DNA from: Phyllobacterium trifolii
GTDB taxonomy: Bacteria; Pseudomonadota; Alphaproteobacteria; Rhizobiales; Rhizobiaceae
Assembly: GCF_014192095.1 (NCBI RefSeq)
Contig: NZ_JACHXN010000009.1
Location: 172,203 to 236,202, forward strand
Length of the DNA: 64,000 bases
Reading direction: 5' to 3'
The notes beneath the pieces are model-generated. The model had not been told where the DNA came from. It ran no database searches and saw nothing but the letters and a program-made list of their open reading frames with translations. Position 1 is the stretch's first letter; each line of letters opens with the position of its first letter. Made by a program: the position numbers and the translations under genes. Below, piece after piece: positions 1 through 7,744 of this stretch.

Positions 1-116
1 CTTAGTTCGAACAAGCTGTCCGTTAGCTGTCGAGAGAATGATTTCCATCCGCCAACTTTCCCAAATAGCCGATCTCGGATAACCAGGACCATTAGTGGTA
101 ACGCTGCAGTTACGCT

Positions 117-130
117 TTGACCTTGATCAA
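117..130. promoter_or_regulatory. FNR/FixK-type box upstream of BON gene
   Basis: The sequence reads TTGAC-CTTG-ATCAA, one mismatch from TTGAT-N4-ATCAA, about 70 bp before the BON start codon. It is one of 18 such boxes in the window. Nothing else is recognised in bases 1-199. Confidence 0.7.
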
Positions 131-199
131 TGCCTCTGTTGTTACGCGAGGTGAGAATAGTAACCTCGGCATTGGCCGTTTGCTCAAAGGATCACGACG

Positions 200-850
200 A
201 TGAACGACATGGTTTTGCGACAGAACATCCTTGACGAACTTGAATTCGAACCAAGCCTCAAGGCTGCAAACATCGGCGTCTCAGTCGAAAGTGGAGTCGT
301 CACTTTGACGGGGCATGTTCCCACCTACATCGAAAAGAACACCGCCGCCGACGTTGTCTGCCGCGTCAAGGGAGTTCGCGGGATCGCGCAGGATATGGAA
401 GTGCGTCCTGTCGGCAGCCATCGCACAGCAGACGATGAGATCGCGAAGCGCGCACTGAATATCCTAAGTTGGAGCACCGCCATTCCCGACGGAACTGTCC
501 AAGTGCAAGTTGACAATGGGTGGGTGGTGCTCTCAGGCATCGTTGATTGGAACTATCAGAAAATTGCCGCCACAGAAGCCGTGCGAGCGCTGGCGGGTGT
601 GTTCGACGTCGCCAATAATATCGAGGTCAAACCCCACGTTTCGTCGTTTGATGTCAGGAGACGGATCGAGGACGCGTTGAAGAGAAGCGCGCAGGTCGAA
701 CCGTCAGGCATTCGTGTGACGGTCGACGACTCTGGCAAGGTAGTTCTCGAAGGGCATGTTAAGGTTTGGGCGGAACGCAGCGTTGCAGAGCGGGCGGCAT
801 GGTCGGCACCCGGCGTCAAAGCGGTCGAGAACTTGCTCACCGTCACCTAA
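200..850 (+). CDS. BON-domain protein (three BON repeats)
   Basis: This 216-residue protein contains three consecutive BON-like repeats, at roughly residues 5-70, 78-145 and 150-215. Each shows the beta-strand V-x-L-x-G-x-V pattern (for example VVTLTGHVPTY near residue 33). BON domains occur in osmotic-stress proteins such as OsmY and are thought to contact membranes. No signal peptide is visible at the N-terminus, so this copy may be cytoplasmic. The start ATG follows AAGGATCACGACG. A close paralogue of identical length lies at 49721-50371. An FNR/FixK-type box upstream suggests low-oxygen induction. The family call is firm; the cellular role is not known. Confidence 0.9.
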   Translation: MNDMVLRQNILDELEFEPSLKAANIGVSVESGVVTLTGHVPTYIEKNTAADVVCRVKGVRGIAQDMEVRPVGSHRTADDEIAKRALNILSWSTAIPDGTVQVQVDNGWVVLSGIVDWNYQKIAATEAVRALAGVFDVANNIEVKPHVSSFDVRRRIEDALKRSAQVEPSGIRVTVDDSGKVVLEGHVKVWAERSVAERAAWSAPGVKAVENLLTVT

Positions 851-853
851 TTA

Positions 854-882
854 TGGAGGTTAAGCGGCCAGCACGGCCTCCA
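854..882. terminator. Possible shared terminator hairpin
   Basis: TGGAGG at 854-859 can pair with CCTCCA at 877-882, with further inner pairing GGCC/GGCC, between the convergent BON and metallo-beta-lactamase genes. There is no clear T-run, so this is only a candidate. Confidence 0.3.
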
Positions 883-883
883 G

Positions 884-2491
884 CTACACTCTTTCACCTT
901 CGGGAACAGGGTCCAGCGCACGCCTAAGGCGACGAATTACGGTGGCCCTTCCTTGCTCGTCCGCCTGGTTGCCGACAGCTTGATTGATGTCCAGCAACAA
1001 GCGCGAAAGTTCGTTGTGCCAGTCGAGATGCGCTACGTCCGTCGGCATCAAACGGCGTAGGCGGCCCGTTTCGACACGACGGGCTCCGTCCTTTGTCAAT
1101 TCAAATGCTTCGTCCAGAATGGGATCTATGATCCCCGTCGTGGGCGAGAGCGTAGAGAGACGTTTTTTCAATGCGTTGAGCCCACTTTCTTCACCATGCG
1201 TGAGAAAAATCTCATGCCTTATTGGAAAGCGTTTGTGCACCCAGCTTTGGAGTTCCCGCGCGTCCGCATGGCCCGAATAGAGATCGAGCTGACGAATTTG
1301 TGCCTTGACCTCTATCTCCTCGCCTTGAATTCTTACACGATTGGCTCCGTCAAGCAGTATCCGTCCCAACGTGCCCTGGGCCTGGAAGCCGACAAGCAGC
1401 AACGTAGCTTCCCTACGCCACACGTTGGCCTTGAGGTGATGGCGGATGCGCCCCGCATCACACATGCCACTTGCCGCTATGACGATGAAATTGCCGCTTA
1501 TCTTATTGATTGCCTTGCTCTGTTCCACTGTCTCCGTGAAATGAACATTGGCAGCAGAAAGGGCCTGCAGGAGAACTTCGCCGTTCTCGATCTCCGCCGC
1601 ATGGCGCTCAAAAATTTCGGACGCCCGTGTCGCCAGGGGCGAGTCGACGAAAATCGACGTCGTCGGGACGCTTCCGTCTTTCATTAACAAGGACAAGTCC
1701 ACAAGCAATTCCTGGGTGCGTTCCACCGCGAAGGAGGGGATGATGAGCGGCCCCCCAGCCTCGGCTGCACGCAGCACCTCGTCGTGCAAACTTTGTCGGC
1801 GTTGCTTCTCTGAAACATCACCGCGGTCCCGGTCGCCATAGGTGGATTCGCATATAAGGTAATCCAGGTCGACGGGCCCCTCTGGTTCGAACTGCAGGAG
1901 CTTATGGTGCGGCCCGATGTCTCCGGAAAAAAGAAGACGGAGTGCACTGCTTTCGCCTCGTTCGATTTCGATCTCGACGGAAGCGGATCCCAAAAGATGG
2001 CCGGCGTTCCAGAAGCGAGCTTTAATGCCATCGGCAACCGGAAACCATAGCAGATATTGTTCCGGTCGAAACAATAGCATGCAGGCTGCCGCATCTTCCT
2101 GCGTGTAGATCGGAGCAACCATTTCCCTGCCGCGCCGTACATTGCGACGGTTCAACTGCTCGACTTCCATTTCCTGAATATGCGCAGAATCCGGCAACAT
2201 CACTGAACATAGATCGACCGTCGCCACCGTTGCGAAAATATGTCCTATGAAGCCCTGCTTGACGAGCTTCGGCAACAGGCCACTGTGGTCTATGTGAGCA
2301 TGTGTAACAATGACGGCGTCTATTGACGTGGGTTCAAAAGGGAATGGCTCATAGTTGAGCGCGCGCTCCGATTTCGAACCTTGAAACATCCCGCAGTCGA
2401 CCAGGATACGCGTTTCTTCTGTTTCAATTTCAAAACAGGAGCCTGTCACTCCGTGTGCCGCTCCATGGAAGTACAGTCTGGGATATAGCAT
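884..2491 (-). CDS. MBL-fold/beta-CASP hydrolase with RNA-specificity domain
   Basis: This 535-residue protein has the metallo-beta-lactamase signature T-H-A-H-I-D-H at residues 63-69, which supplies the zinc ligands. A beta-CASP insert and a C-terminal RMMBL region (S-G-H-A-D motif) follow. The architecture is that of CPSF73-like RNases and related exonucleases, so RNA cleavage is the likely activity; the substrate is unknown. I start at the ATG at 2491 because GGAAG lies 8 bases upstream. An in-frame ATG five codons earlier (2506) has no visible ribosome site. The gene stands alone, convergent with the BON gene, and has an FNR/FixK-type box 81 bp upstream. RNases of this class also appear in hypoxia regulons elsewhere, but its role here is inference. 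Confidence 0.88.
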   Translation of the reverse strand: MLYPRLYFHGAAHGVTGSCFEIETEETRILVDCGMFQGSKSERALNYEPFPFEPTSIDAVIVTHAHIDHSGLLPKLVKQGFIGHIFATVATVDLCSVMLPDSAHIQEMEVEQLNRRNVRRGREMVAPIYTQEDAAACMLLFRPEQYLLWFPVADGIKARFWNAGHLLGSASVEIEIERGESSALRLLFSGDIGPHHKLLQFEPEGPVDLDYLICESTYGDRDRGDVSEKQRRQSLHDEVLRAAEAGGPLIIPSFAVERTQELLVDLSLLMKDGSVPTTSIFVDSPLATRASEIFERHAAEIENGEVLLQALSAANVHFTETVEQSKAINKISGNFIVIAASGMCDAGRIRHHLKANVWRREATLLLVGFQAQGTLGRILLDGANRVRIQGEEIEVKAQIRQLDLYSGHADARELQSWVHKRFPIRHEIFLTHGEESGLNALKKRLSTLSPTTGIIDPILDEAFELTKDGARRVETGRLRRLMPTDVAHLDWHNELSRLLLDINQAVGNQADEQGRATVIRRLRRALDPVPEGERV

Positions 2492-2571
2492 TGCGTTAGC
2501 TTCCATCTGGGTTGGGAGAAAAATCGAGCCCTGAATTGGTGAGACTTTCTATCCAGTAACCCTGAAGCGCA

Positions 2572-2585
2572 TTGATCCGGGTCAA
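2572..2585. promoter_or_regulatory. FNR/FixK-type box upstream of MBL hydrolase
   Basis: TTGAT-CCGG-GTCAA, one mismatch from consensus, 81 bp upstream of the reverse-strand start at 2491. The other neighbour (2605-3366) ends here, so the box can only serve the hydrolase. Confidence 0.75.
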
Positions 2586-2604
2586 ACCGAGATGGACACG
2601 ACAT

Positions 2605-3366
2605 TCACCGCGCCATAGTTTTACTCAGCGTTGTTTTCACATCGTCGCAGAATGGCACAGCCGCAGCGACCAGGAGGACAAGGGCTAGAAATATTGTTGC
2701 GCCAAAGCCGGCAAATCTGAACCCCACTGCGCCAACGATGCCCCCGGCAAAGAACAGGAATACCAGCGATGCGTGGACCTTCAGTTTCGCGCGGTCTGCG
2801 CGGACCATGGGTCCGGCAGTGTCGTCGCGCGCTATATTCCAATAGAAAAGCTTCCCCAATTCAATTCCCATATCTGTCGTCATGCCCGTAACGTGGGTCG
2901 TCCGAATTCGAGCGTTGGAAAGTTTGGTGATCACGGCGTTTTGCAGGCCCATGATGAAGCATAGGAGCATGACGGTCGCGGGAACAAACAGCCATTCACG
3001 CCGGGAAAGGTTGCTGCCCATCAGGCCAAAGCAAAGCAGCAGAAAGGCCTCGATCATGATCGGAAAAGCGTATTCGCTTTGCAGTGATTGTCGCCGGCAC
3101 CAATTGACGAGGATAGCCGAAACGGCCGCGCCTGCGACGAACGAGGCAAACGCGGCCAATCCGGAGAGTGCAAATTTGACATCACCCAACGCAAAGCTAT
3201 CGGCCATCGACGACACGATGCCCGACATGTGTGAGGTGTACTGTTGTACTGCCAGAAAACCTCCGGCATTCGCCGCACCCGCGACAAAAGTCAAAATGTA
3301 GGCCAAGTGGCGGTCGGCAGGGTCGCTTCTTACCCGTCCCGTCAGCCCTCGCAGATAATTTCTCAT
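2605..3366 (-). CDS. DUF1275 (YoaK-family) membrane protein
   Basis: A 253-residue polytopic membrane protein with about six hydrophobic segments. It has family features including AGAANAGGFLAV near residue 32, T-S-H-M-S-G near 43, and N-A-x-x-x-x-x-(N/A)-x-x-x-R-T-T-H-V-T-G near residues 143-160. DUF1275/YoaK proteins are widespread inner-membrane proteins of unknown function. It lies downstream of fixK on the same strand with a 27-base gap, so it is probably cotranscribed with fixK. No specific role can be assigned. Confidence 0.88.
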   Translation of the reverse strand: MRNYLRGLTGRVRSDPADRHLAYILTFVAGAANAGGFLAVQQYTSHMSGIVSSMADSFALGDVKFALSGLAAFASFVAGAAVSAILVNWCRRQSLQSEYAFPIMIEAFLLLCFGLMGSNLSRREWLFVPATVMLLCFIMGLQNAVITKLSNARIRTTHVTGMTTDMGIELGKLFYWNIARDDTAGPMVRADRAKLKVHASLVFLFFAGGIVGAVGFRFAGFGATIFLALVLLVAAAVPFCDDVKTTLSKTMAR

Positions 3367-3393
3367 GATTTGGCCGCGAGCTCTAAGGATGCG

Positions 3394-4047
3394 CTACTCG
3401 CTCATTGCCTGCAGCGCGTTCCACTTTTTGATCTCGGCGCTTCGCAACGTTGGAAGGGCGATGATTCCCTTGTCTTTCAACTTTGAAAATACCCGGGACA
3501 CAGTTTCGATGGTTAGACCAAGATAGTCGCCTATGTCCATGCGTGACATGGGAAGCTCCACCTGTTCCAATCCACCCTGACGTTCCGCCAGGTCGAGGAG
3601 GAAAGCAGCCACACGCTCGGCCGCCGTCTGACGGCCGAGCACGAGCAAATGCTCCTGTGCACGCGTAAGACTGCGCAATGTCAATGCGAACAGTTCCTGG
3701 GAGATGTCGCCGAACTTCGAGCGCGGAAATAACCGGAGGCTTGTGCCGGTTATCGCTTCTGCAAAGAAATGGTGGTTTGCATCGGCTTCGAGACCGAAGA
3801 CTTCGCCGGACAGATAAAATGCGCTGATCTGCCTCCGACCGTCGGCGAGTAACCGATAGACACGGACAGCACCAAACTCCACCTGGTAGATGTTGCGCGC
3901 CTTTTCGCCTTGGGCGTAAATCTCGGAGCCCGGAGCAAAGAACGAAATCTGTTGCGGATGAGCTTGACCGAACGGCGCCGGAACGGGTTGATCGATCCCA
4001 TCTGATCCGAGTCGCGGTGACATTTGGATAGTGGTGTAGGCCAGCAT
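3394..4047 (-). CDS. fixK: Crp/Fnr-family regulator, FixK type
   Basis: This 217-residue regulator has an N-terminal cyclic-nucleotide-binding-like fold (about 32-125) and a C-terminal winged helix (about 165-205). It contains no cysteine, so it cannot carry the iron-sulfur cluster of FNR/FnrN; this is the FixK class, controlled through its own synthesis. The recognition helix contains E181-T-V-S184-R185, the E-x-x-S-R pattern that in FNR reads TTGAT half-sites. This matches the 18 boxes in the window. I start at the ATG preceded by GGGAGATCGTC; an upstream in-frame ATG (4080) is less likely. Two FixJ-like sites lie upstream. It is the probable master activator of this region. Confidence 0.9.
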   Translation of the reverse strand: MLAYTTIQMSPRLGSDGIDQPVPAPFGQAHPQQISFFAPGSEIYAQGEKARNIYQVEFGAVRVYRLLADGRRQISAFYLSGEVFGLEADANHHFFAEAITGTSLRLFPRSKFGDISQELFALTLRSLTRAQEHLLVLGRQTAAERVAAFLLDLAERQGGLEQVELPMSRMDIGDYLGLTIETVSRVFSKLKDKGIIALPTLRSAEIKKWNALQAMSE

Positions 4048-4117
4048 GACGATCTCCCATTCGATTTGGTGGGACAACACTGGCTGATATCATCATGCTC
4101 CGAAATTCGTTTATGTA

Positions 4118-4137
4118 CCTACGTGTTCCTACGTAGA
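4118..4137 (-). promoter_or_regulatory. Putative FixJ-binding direct repeats upstream of fixK
   Basis: Read on the reverse strand, two copies of (T)ACGTAGG lie 11 bases apart (4137-4129 and 4124-4118), about 70-90 bp upstream of the fixK start. Sites of the form GTAMGTAG are described for FixJ in Sinorhizobium. The match and placement support FixJ-driven fixK transcription; actual binding is inferred. Confidence 0.5.
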
Positions 4138-4154
4138 TGGAGCTTGGCCCTTTG

Positions 4155-4493
4155 CTAGCCGATCAATCGGATCGCCCTTATTAACGCGTTGCCCAAGAGG
4201 GGCTTTCGAAGCACCTTGACGCCGAGCGCATCGGGTATGCCTCGAGAGTGGTCCACCAGCAGTAAGACGGGCTTGTGGAATCCTCGCACCACGGTCATCG
4301 CTAGTGGGTCGTTAAAAAGTGCTTCTTCGTCTAAGACGACGCAACTCGCCGCGGCGGTACTCGGCGATGCAAGGGCAGCGTTCACGCCGTCGAACGAGAC
4401 AACCGCAAAGCTTTCAACCTCGAGCGCAAACTCAAGCGACCGTCGCAACCCATAGTCGGGGACAACAACAACGACTTGGAATGAATTGGACAA
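4155..4493 (-). CDS. Stand-alone degenerate receiver protein (FixT candidate)
   Basis: This 112-residue protein is a single receiver-like domain with no output domain. It keeps the likely phospho-acceptor D55 (V-V-L-D-E-E) and the conserved K97-P98. The usual acidic pair near residue 13 is P-D rather than D-D, and the switch Thr/Ser after strand 4 reads L-L-L-V-D. It sits between fixJ and fixK with its own FNR/FixK-type box 87 bp upstream. FixT of Sinorhizobium and Caulobacter is a small receiver-like inhibitor of FixL, made under FixK control. Size, location and regulation fit that role, but sequence identity to FixT was not tested. It has one cysteine only (C51), so a four-cysteine Fe-S site as in Caulobacter FixT is not possible here. 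Confidence 0.75.
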   Translation of the reverse strand: MSNSFQVVVVVPDYGLRRSLEFALEVESFAVVSFDGVNAALASPSTAAASCVVLDEEALFNDPLAMTVVRGFHKPVLLLVDHSRGIPDALGVKVLRKPLLGNALIRAIRLIG

Positions 4494-4579
4494 TCAGCAT
4501 TTCCTCTAAGCGTGACCGAACGATCGGTGGGCGGCAAAATAGCCTAGATAGCTTGATTGTGTTTTCAAGAGTGCGCATT

Positions 4580-4593
4580 GCGCTAGGTCAAAT
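4580..4593. promoter_or_regulatory. FNR/FixK-type box upstream of the receiver-like gene
   Basis: On the reverse strand this reads TTGAC-CTAG-CGCAA, 87 bp upstream of the start at 4493. It shares the CTAG-CGCAA half with the box at 27172-27185. It lies between fixJ and the FixT candidate. Confidence 0.6.
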
Positions 4594-4617
4594 CAGCGGA
4601 TGGACCGCATTGAATAG

Positions 4618-5238
4618 TCAGCCGATGTCGAGCTTCGCATTGAGCGCCATTCGCACAAGTTCCGGTAAGCTCCTTGCGTTCATTTTTGCCATTACGTTGG
4701 CACGATGGACCTCAACCGTACGTGGACTGATATTCAGATCATAGGCGATGGTTTTGTTGGCAAGACCTGCCACCACGCCTGAAAGGACTTGCCTTTCGCG
4801 TTCGGTCAACTCCTCCAACCGCGCCTGGATGGCCGAAGCGTCTTCCAATTCATCGGCAGTGTCCGTTAATTGTGCCGCCGCCCGCTTTATCGCTTCAATC
4901 AAAACTTCGTCTTCAAATGGCTTTTCTATGAAGTCCAAAGCCCCGGCCTTCATGGCTTCTACGGCCATCGGCACGTCTCCATGCCCCGTTATAACGATAG
5001 AGGGAATACGAAGGTCGGCCGTTTTCAAGTTGCGCAACAATTCCACGCCACTCATGTCTGGCATTCGCAAATCTGTCACCAGGCAGCCATTGCGGATTGT
5101 CGGTGCGGTGGCAAGAAATCCTGTCGCCGACTCGTGCACGCGAACGGTGAAGCCGGACATGGTCAGCAAGAACGCGAGAGACTTTCTGACCGCCTCTTCA
5201 TCGTCCACAATGTGGACAGTGTAGTCGTCAATCGCCAT
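4618..5238 (-). CDS. fixJ: Two-component response regulator FixJ
   Basis: This 206-residue regulator has an N-terminal receiver (acidic D12-D13, phospho-acceptor D56 in V-T-D-L-R-M-P, K106 in I-E-K-P-F) and a C-terminal LuxR/GerE helix-turn-helix (about 140-200, L-T-E-R-E-R-Q-V-L...). This is the FixJ layout. I start at the ATG at 5238; the longer frame would begin at TTG. The gene overlaps the fixL stop by 11 bases, indicating translational coupling. Its partner is FixL. The likely target is the fixK promoter at 4118-4137. Confidence 0.93.
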   Translation of the reverse strand: MAIDDYTVHIVDDEEAVRKSLAFLLTMSGFTVRVHESATGFLATAPTIRNGCLVTDLRMPDMSGVELLRNLKTADLRIPSIVITGHGDVPMAVEAMKAGALDFIEKPFEDEVLIEAIKRAAAQLTDTADELEDASAIQARLEELTERERQVLSGVVAGLANKTIAYDLNISPRTVEVHRANVMAKMNARSLPELVRMALNAKLDIG

Positions 5239-6781
5239 TTGGGTGCTTATCCTCAATTGCCGGAAGCGTGAAGCGGAATGTGGTACCCCCGCTCTCGTTC
5301 TTCTTTACCGTTATGCCACCGCCATGTGACTCGACAATCCGCTTGGAAATCGACAACCCGACCCCCATGCCGCCAGGTTTGGTGGTCATGAAGGGCTTGA
5401 ATAATTGCGCGGCGATCTCATCGGGAATGCCGGCTCCAGTATCGGCAACGTCGACCACGACCCACCTATTCTCGTCCAAACTCGTTTGCACAAGCAGTTC
5501 ACGTTTTTCAGTGTCTCGCATCGCTTCCATGGCATTGCGCATCAGGTTGATCAAGACCTGTTGGATTTGCACGCCGTCAACCATGACAAACTTGGCGTCG
5601 GGGCCAAACTCGAACACGGACCTCACACCGCGTTCGCGCGACCCCACGAGCGCCAGAGCGCCAGCTTCCTCGACCAGCTTGCGGATGTCTTCCTGGGCCT
5701 TGTCAGTTTCGCCGCGTGTCACGAATTCCCTTAGATGCCTGATAATTTGGCCCGCATGTAAGGCTTGCCTCGAGGTCTCTTCCAATGCCTCGCGCATTTT
5801 CGATGCGAGGGCATCGTCCATGTCGCGCAACAGTCGTGTGCACCCCTGGGCATAGTTGGCTATGGCAGATAGCGGCTGGTTGAGTTCATGGGCCAGCGTC
5901 GAAGCCATTTCCCCCAGCTCGTTAAGTCGCGCCAGCCGCGCCAGCTCGCCCTGGATTTCCTGCAGCCGCGCTGCGGATTCTTCGCGCTCCGTTAGGTCCC
6001 GAATAAATCCGGTGAAGAAGACCTTGTCTCTGGTCTTTATCTCTCCGACTGCAAGTTTCATCGGAAAGGTCGAACCATCCTTGCGTTTGCCGACGACGAC
6101 GCGATCGATGCCTATGATGCGTTTTTCGCCGGTTTTCAAATACCTGCTTATGTAACCGTCGTGCTCCTGCTGGTACGGCTCTGGCATCAAGATCCGGACA
6201 TTCCGGCCGACAACCTCGGCCTCGGTGTAGCCGAACTGCCGAACGGCTGCCGCGTTGAATGACCTGATTGTTCCATCCTTTTCAATGACGACCGTCGCAT
6301 CGAGCACTGTATCCAGGATCGACCGGAGATGCGCTTCCCGAGCGTCAAGGTCGCTTACCGTCTTGTCGGTGACCCGCCGCGCGTGATGAAGCAGTCCTCC
6401 CATCCAGGCGATCACCAGGCCGATGACAATCAGAATGCCAAATTCCATCACGTTTTGCGAATGACTAAACTGCACTCCGCCCAAGTACAGCGACGAGATC
6501 AAGGAGAAACAGACGGCTGCCAACCCTGGTCCAATTCCTCCGGCGATAGACGCTATGAGAATTGAAGGAATGAACAGAATAAAAATAGCGCGATCCTGAA
6601 GAAGATCCTGCATTGCCAATCGGAACAGCAAAGCGGCCAAGACTGCTGCAGCCGCCAGGATATAACCTTTCACCCCCTCAAAACGGGAGGAGAGGACGGC
6701 TTGGAGGAACCGTCCCCGAACGCCGGGTATGTCACGTGCGGGCATGGCTGTGTCGCGGTTCCAGATGGAGTTCGTGTTCAA
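5228..6781 (-). CDS. fixL: Oxygen-sensor histidine kinase FixL
   Basis: A 517-residue membrane kinase. Hydrophobic segments span about 38-130, followed by a PAS domain (about 150-265), a HisKA domain with H298 (T-L-A-H-E-L-N-Q-P) and an HATPase domain (N412 in the N-box, D-T-G-A-G near 447, G-M-G-V-G-L near 471). The PAS domain keeps the heme features of FixL: H207 in E-H-D-G-Y-I-S-R-Y matches the proximal heme histidine, and R227 matches the distal arginine that relays O2 binding. It should therefore be a heme-based oxygen sensor that phosphorylates FixJ when oxygen is low. No FNR/FixK-type box was seen upstream (6782-6969). Confidence 0.95.
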   Translation of the reverse strand: MNTNSIWNRDTAMPARDIPGVRGRFLQAVLSSRFEGVKGYILAAAAVLAALLFRLAMQDLLQDRAIFILFIPSILIASIAGGIGPGLAAVCFSLISSLYLGGVQFSHSQNVMEFGILIVIGLVIAWMGGLLHHARRVTDKTVSDLDAREAHLRSILDTVLDATVVIEKDGTIRSFNAAAVRQFGYTEAEVVGRNVRILMPEPYQQEHDGYISRYLKTGEKRIIGIDRVVVGKRKDGSTFPMKLAVGEIKTRDKVFFTGFIRDLTEREESAARLQEIQGELARLARLNELGEMASTLAHELNQPLSAIANYAQGCTRLLRDMDDALASKMREALEETSRQALHAGQIIRHLREFVTRGETDKAQEDIRKLVEEAGALALVGSRERGVRSVFEFGPDAKFVMVDGVQIQQVLINLMRNAMEAMRDTEKRELLVQTSLDENRWVVVDVADTGAGIPDEIAAQLFKPFMTTKPGGMGVGLSISKRIVESHGGGITVKKNESGGTTFRFTLPAIEDKHPNGD

Positions 6782-6969
6782 AATTTTCTACCAACACACA
6801 GCAATAAAAATTCAAAGGTTTCAATCACAAACATTACCTGTCAGTTGGGCGGCGACCGTTTCTCCAGAATACTTCGTGTGCGCGGACCTGTCTGTGACTT
6901 CCCGGCTTTTGTTTCAGTCAGGTGCTGCAAAGGCTTTGCCGAAGAAGCGGCTTTCTTGGCAGAACTGAG

Positions 6970-7353
6970 TTACCGCCGATATCGAGCCCGCCTTCGCGTT
7001 CTAACAAACGGTTCGTGTTCATCGGAAATCACCGAAAGAGCCAGCGCGGCAATGGCGATGCCGGCTGTCCAAGCGTTAACTCGGGCGGAGAATATTCCTG
7101 CGAATGCAAGAAGCCACGGAGACGCTGCGAGCCAGATTCCGATAATGACCTGAGCCCACTTTTGCCACAAGCGATCATTGATCACCGTGAGGACGCTGAC
7201 CGCGAAGACGGCGGTACCACTTGATATGAAATTCCAGGAGATCCAGGAAATTTTGCCGGGGGAGGGCAAGTCGTAACCAAGGACGAAAGGGGAGATAACC
7301 AGCCACAAACCAAGGATGGCTACGCAGCAATCTTGCCAGCGGAATCTGCTCAT
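6970..7353 (-). CDS. SPW-repeat membrane protein
   Basis: This 127-residue membrane protein carries two copies of the SPW repeat, each a hydrophobic pair containing W-L-x-x-S-P-(F/W): L-V-I-S-P-F near residue 20 and A-A-S-P-W-L-L near 77. The C-terminus is arginine-rich and presumably cytoplasmic. SPW proteins have no assigned biochemical role. A weak FNR/FixK-type box 64 bp upstream suggests it belongs to the hypoxia group. It is transcribed towards fixL, with a 188-base gap. Confidence 0.85.
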   Translation of the reverse strand: MSRFRWQDCCVAILGLWLVISPFVLGYDLPSPGKISWISWNFISSGTAVFAVSVLTVINDRLWQKWAQVIIGIWLAASPWLLAFAGIFSARVNAWTAGIAIAALALSVISDEHEPFVRTRRRARYRR

Positions 7354-7416
7354 TTTATATTCTCCTACGAGCGCCAGTGTATTGCGATCACATTAGCGAT
7401 GGTGAAATTCATCACA

Positions 7417-7430
7417 TTGCGTTGGATCAA
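7417..7430. promoter_or_regulatory. Weak FNR/FixK-type box upstream of SPW gene
   Basis: TTGCG-TTGG-ATCAA: one consensus half-site (ATCAA) and one CGCAA-type half-site (TTGCG), 64 bp upstream of the SPW start at 7353. It lies in the 238-base gap that follows fixS, where no other feature is seen. Confidence 0.45.
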
Positions 7431-7591
7431 ATTCGAACTGGGTTCCCACTCATAGGACATATTGACGGATTGGTTTCGCCACTGCCCGGCTATCCTTGCC
7501 ACTCAAGTCATATCAAGCTTGACCGCCGGATTTGGACTGCTACTGGGCCCACAGGCAGATTGCCACATGTACTTACGGCGATCTCTGGTCG

Positions 7592-7744
7592 CTATTGGGA
7601 AGGCATATCGTCGTCATATAAAATGCGCTCGGATGCGCCGTCCAAGTCTTCGTACTGTCCGTTCTTCAGGGACCAAAGAAACAGAACCAGCCCTGCCAGA
7701 CCGAGTGCAAGCGATATAGGAATCAAGTAAAAGAAATCGCTCAT
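7592..7744 (-). CDS. fixS: cbb3 oxidase maturation protein FixS/CcoS
   Basis: A 50-residue protein, beginning M-S-D-F-F-Y-L-I-P-I-S-L-A-L-G. It has a single transmembrane helix (about 5-25) followed by L-W-S-L-K-N-G-Q-Y-E-D-L-D-G, the hallmark of CcoS/FixS. Its ATG overlaps the fixI stop as ATGA (7744-7741), so it is translationally coupled. FixS is needed for metal cofactor insertion into the cbb3 oxidase, together with the FixI copper ATPase. Confidence 0.92.
   Translation of the reverse strand: MSDFFYLIPISLALGLAGLVLFLWSLKNGQYEDLDGASERILYDDDMPSQ

Noticed and set aside
3423..3447. TTGATC...CGCAA-like match inside fixK
   Set aside because: Spacing is wrong and it lies within coding sequence.
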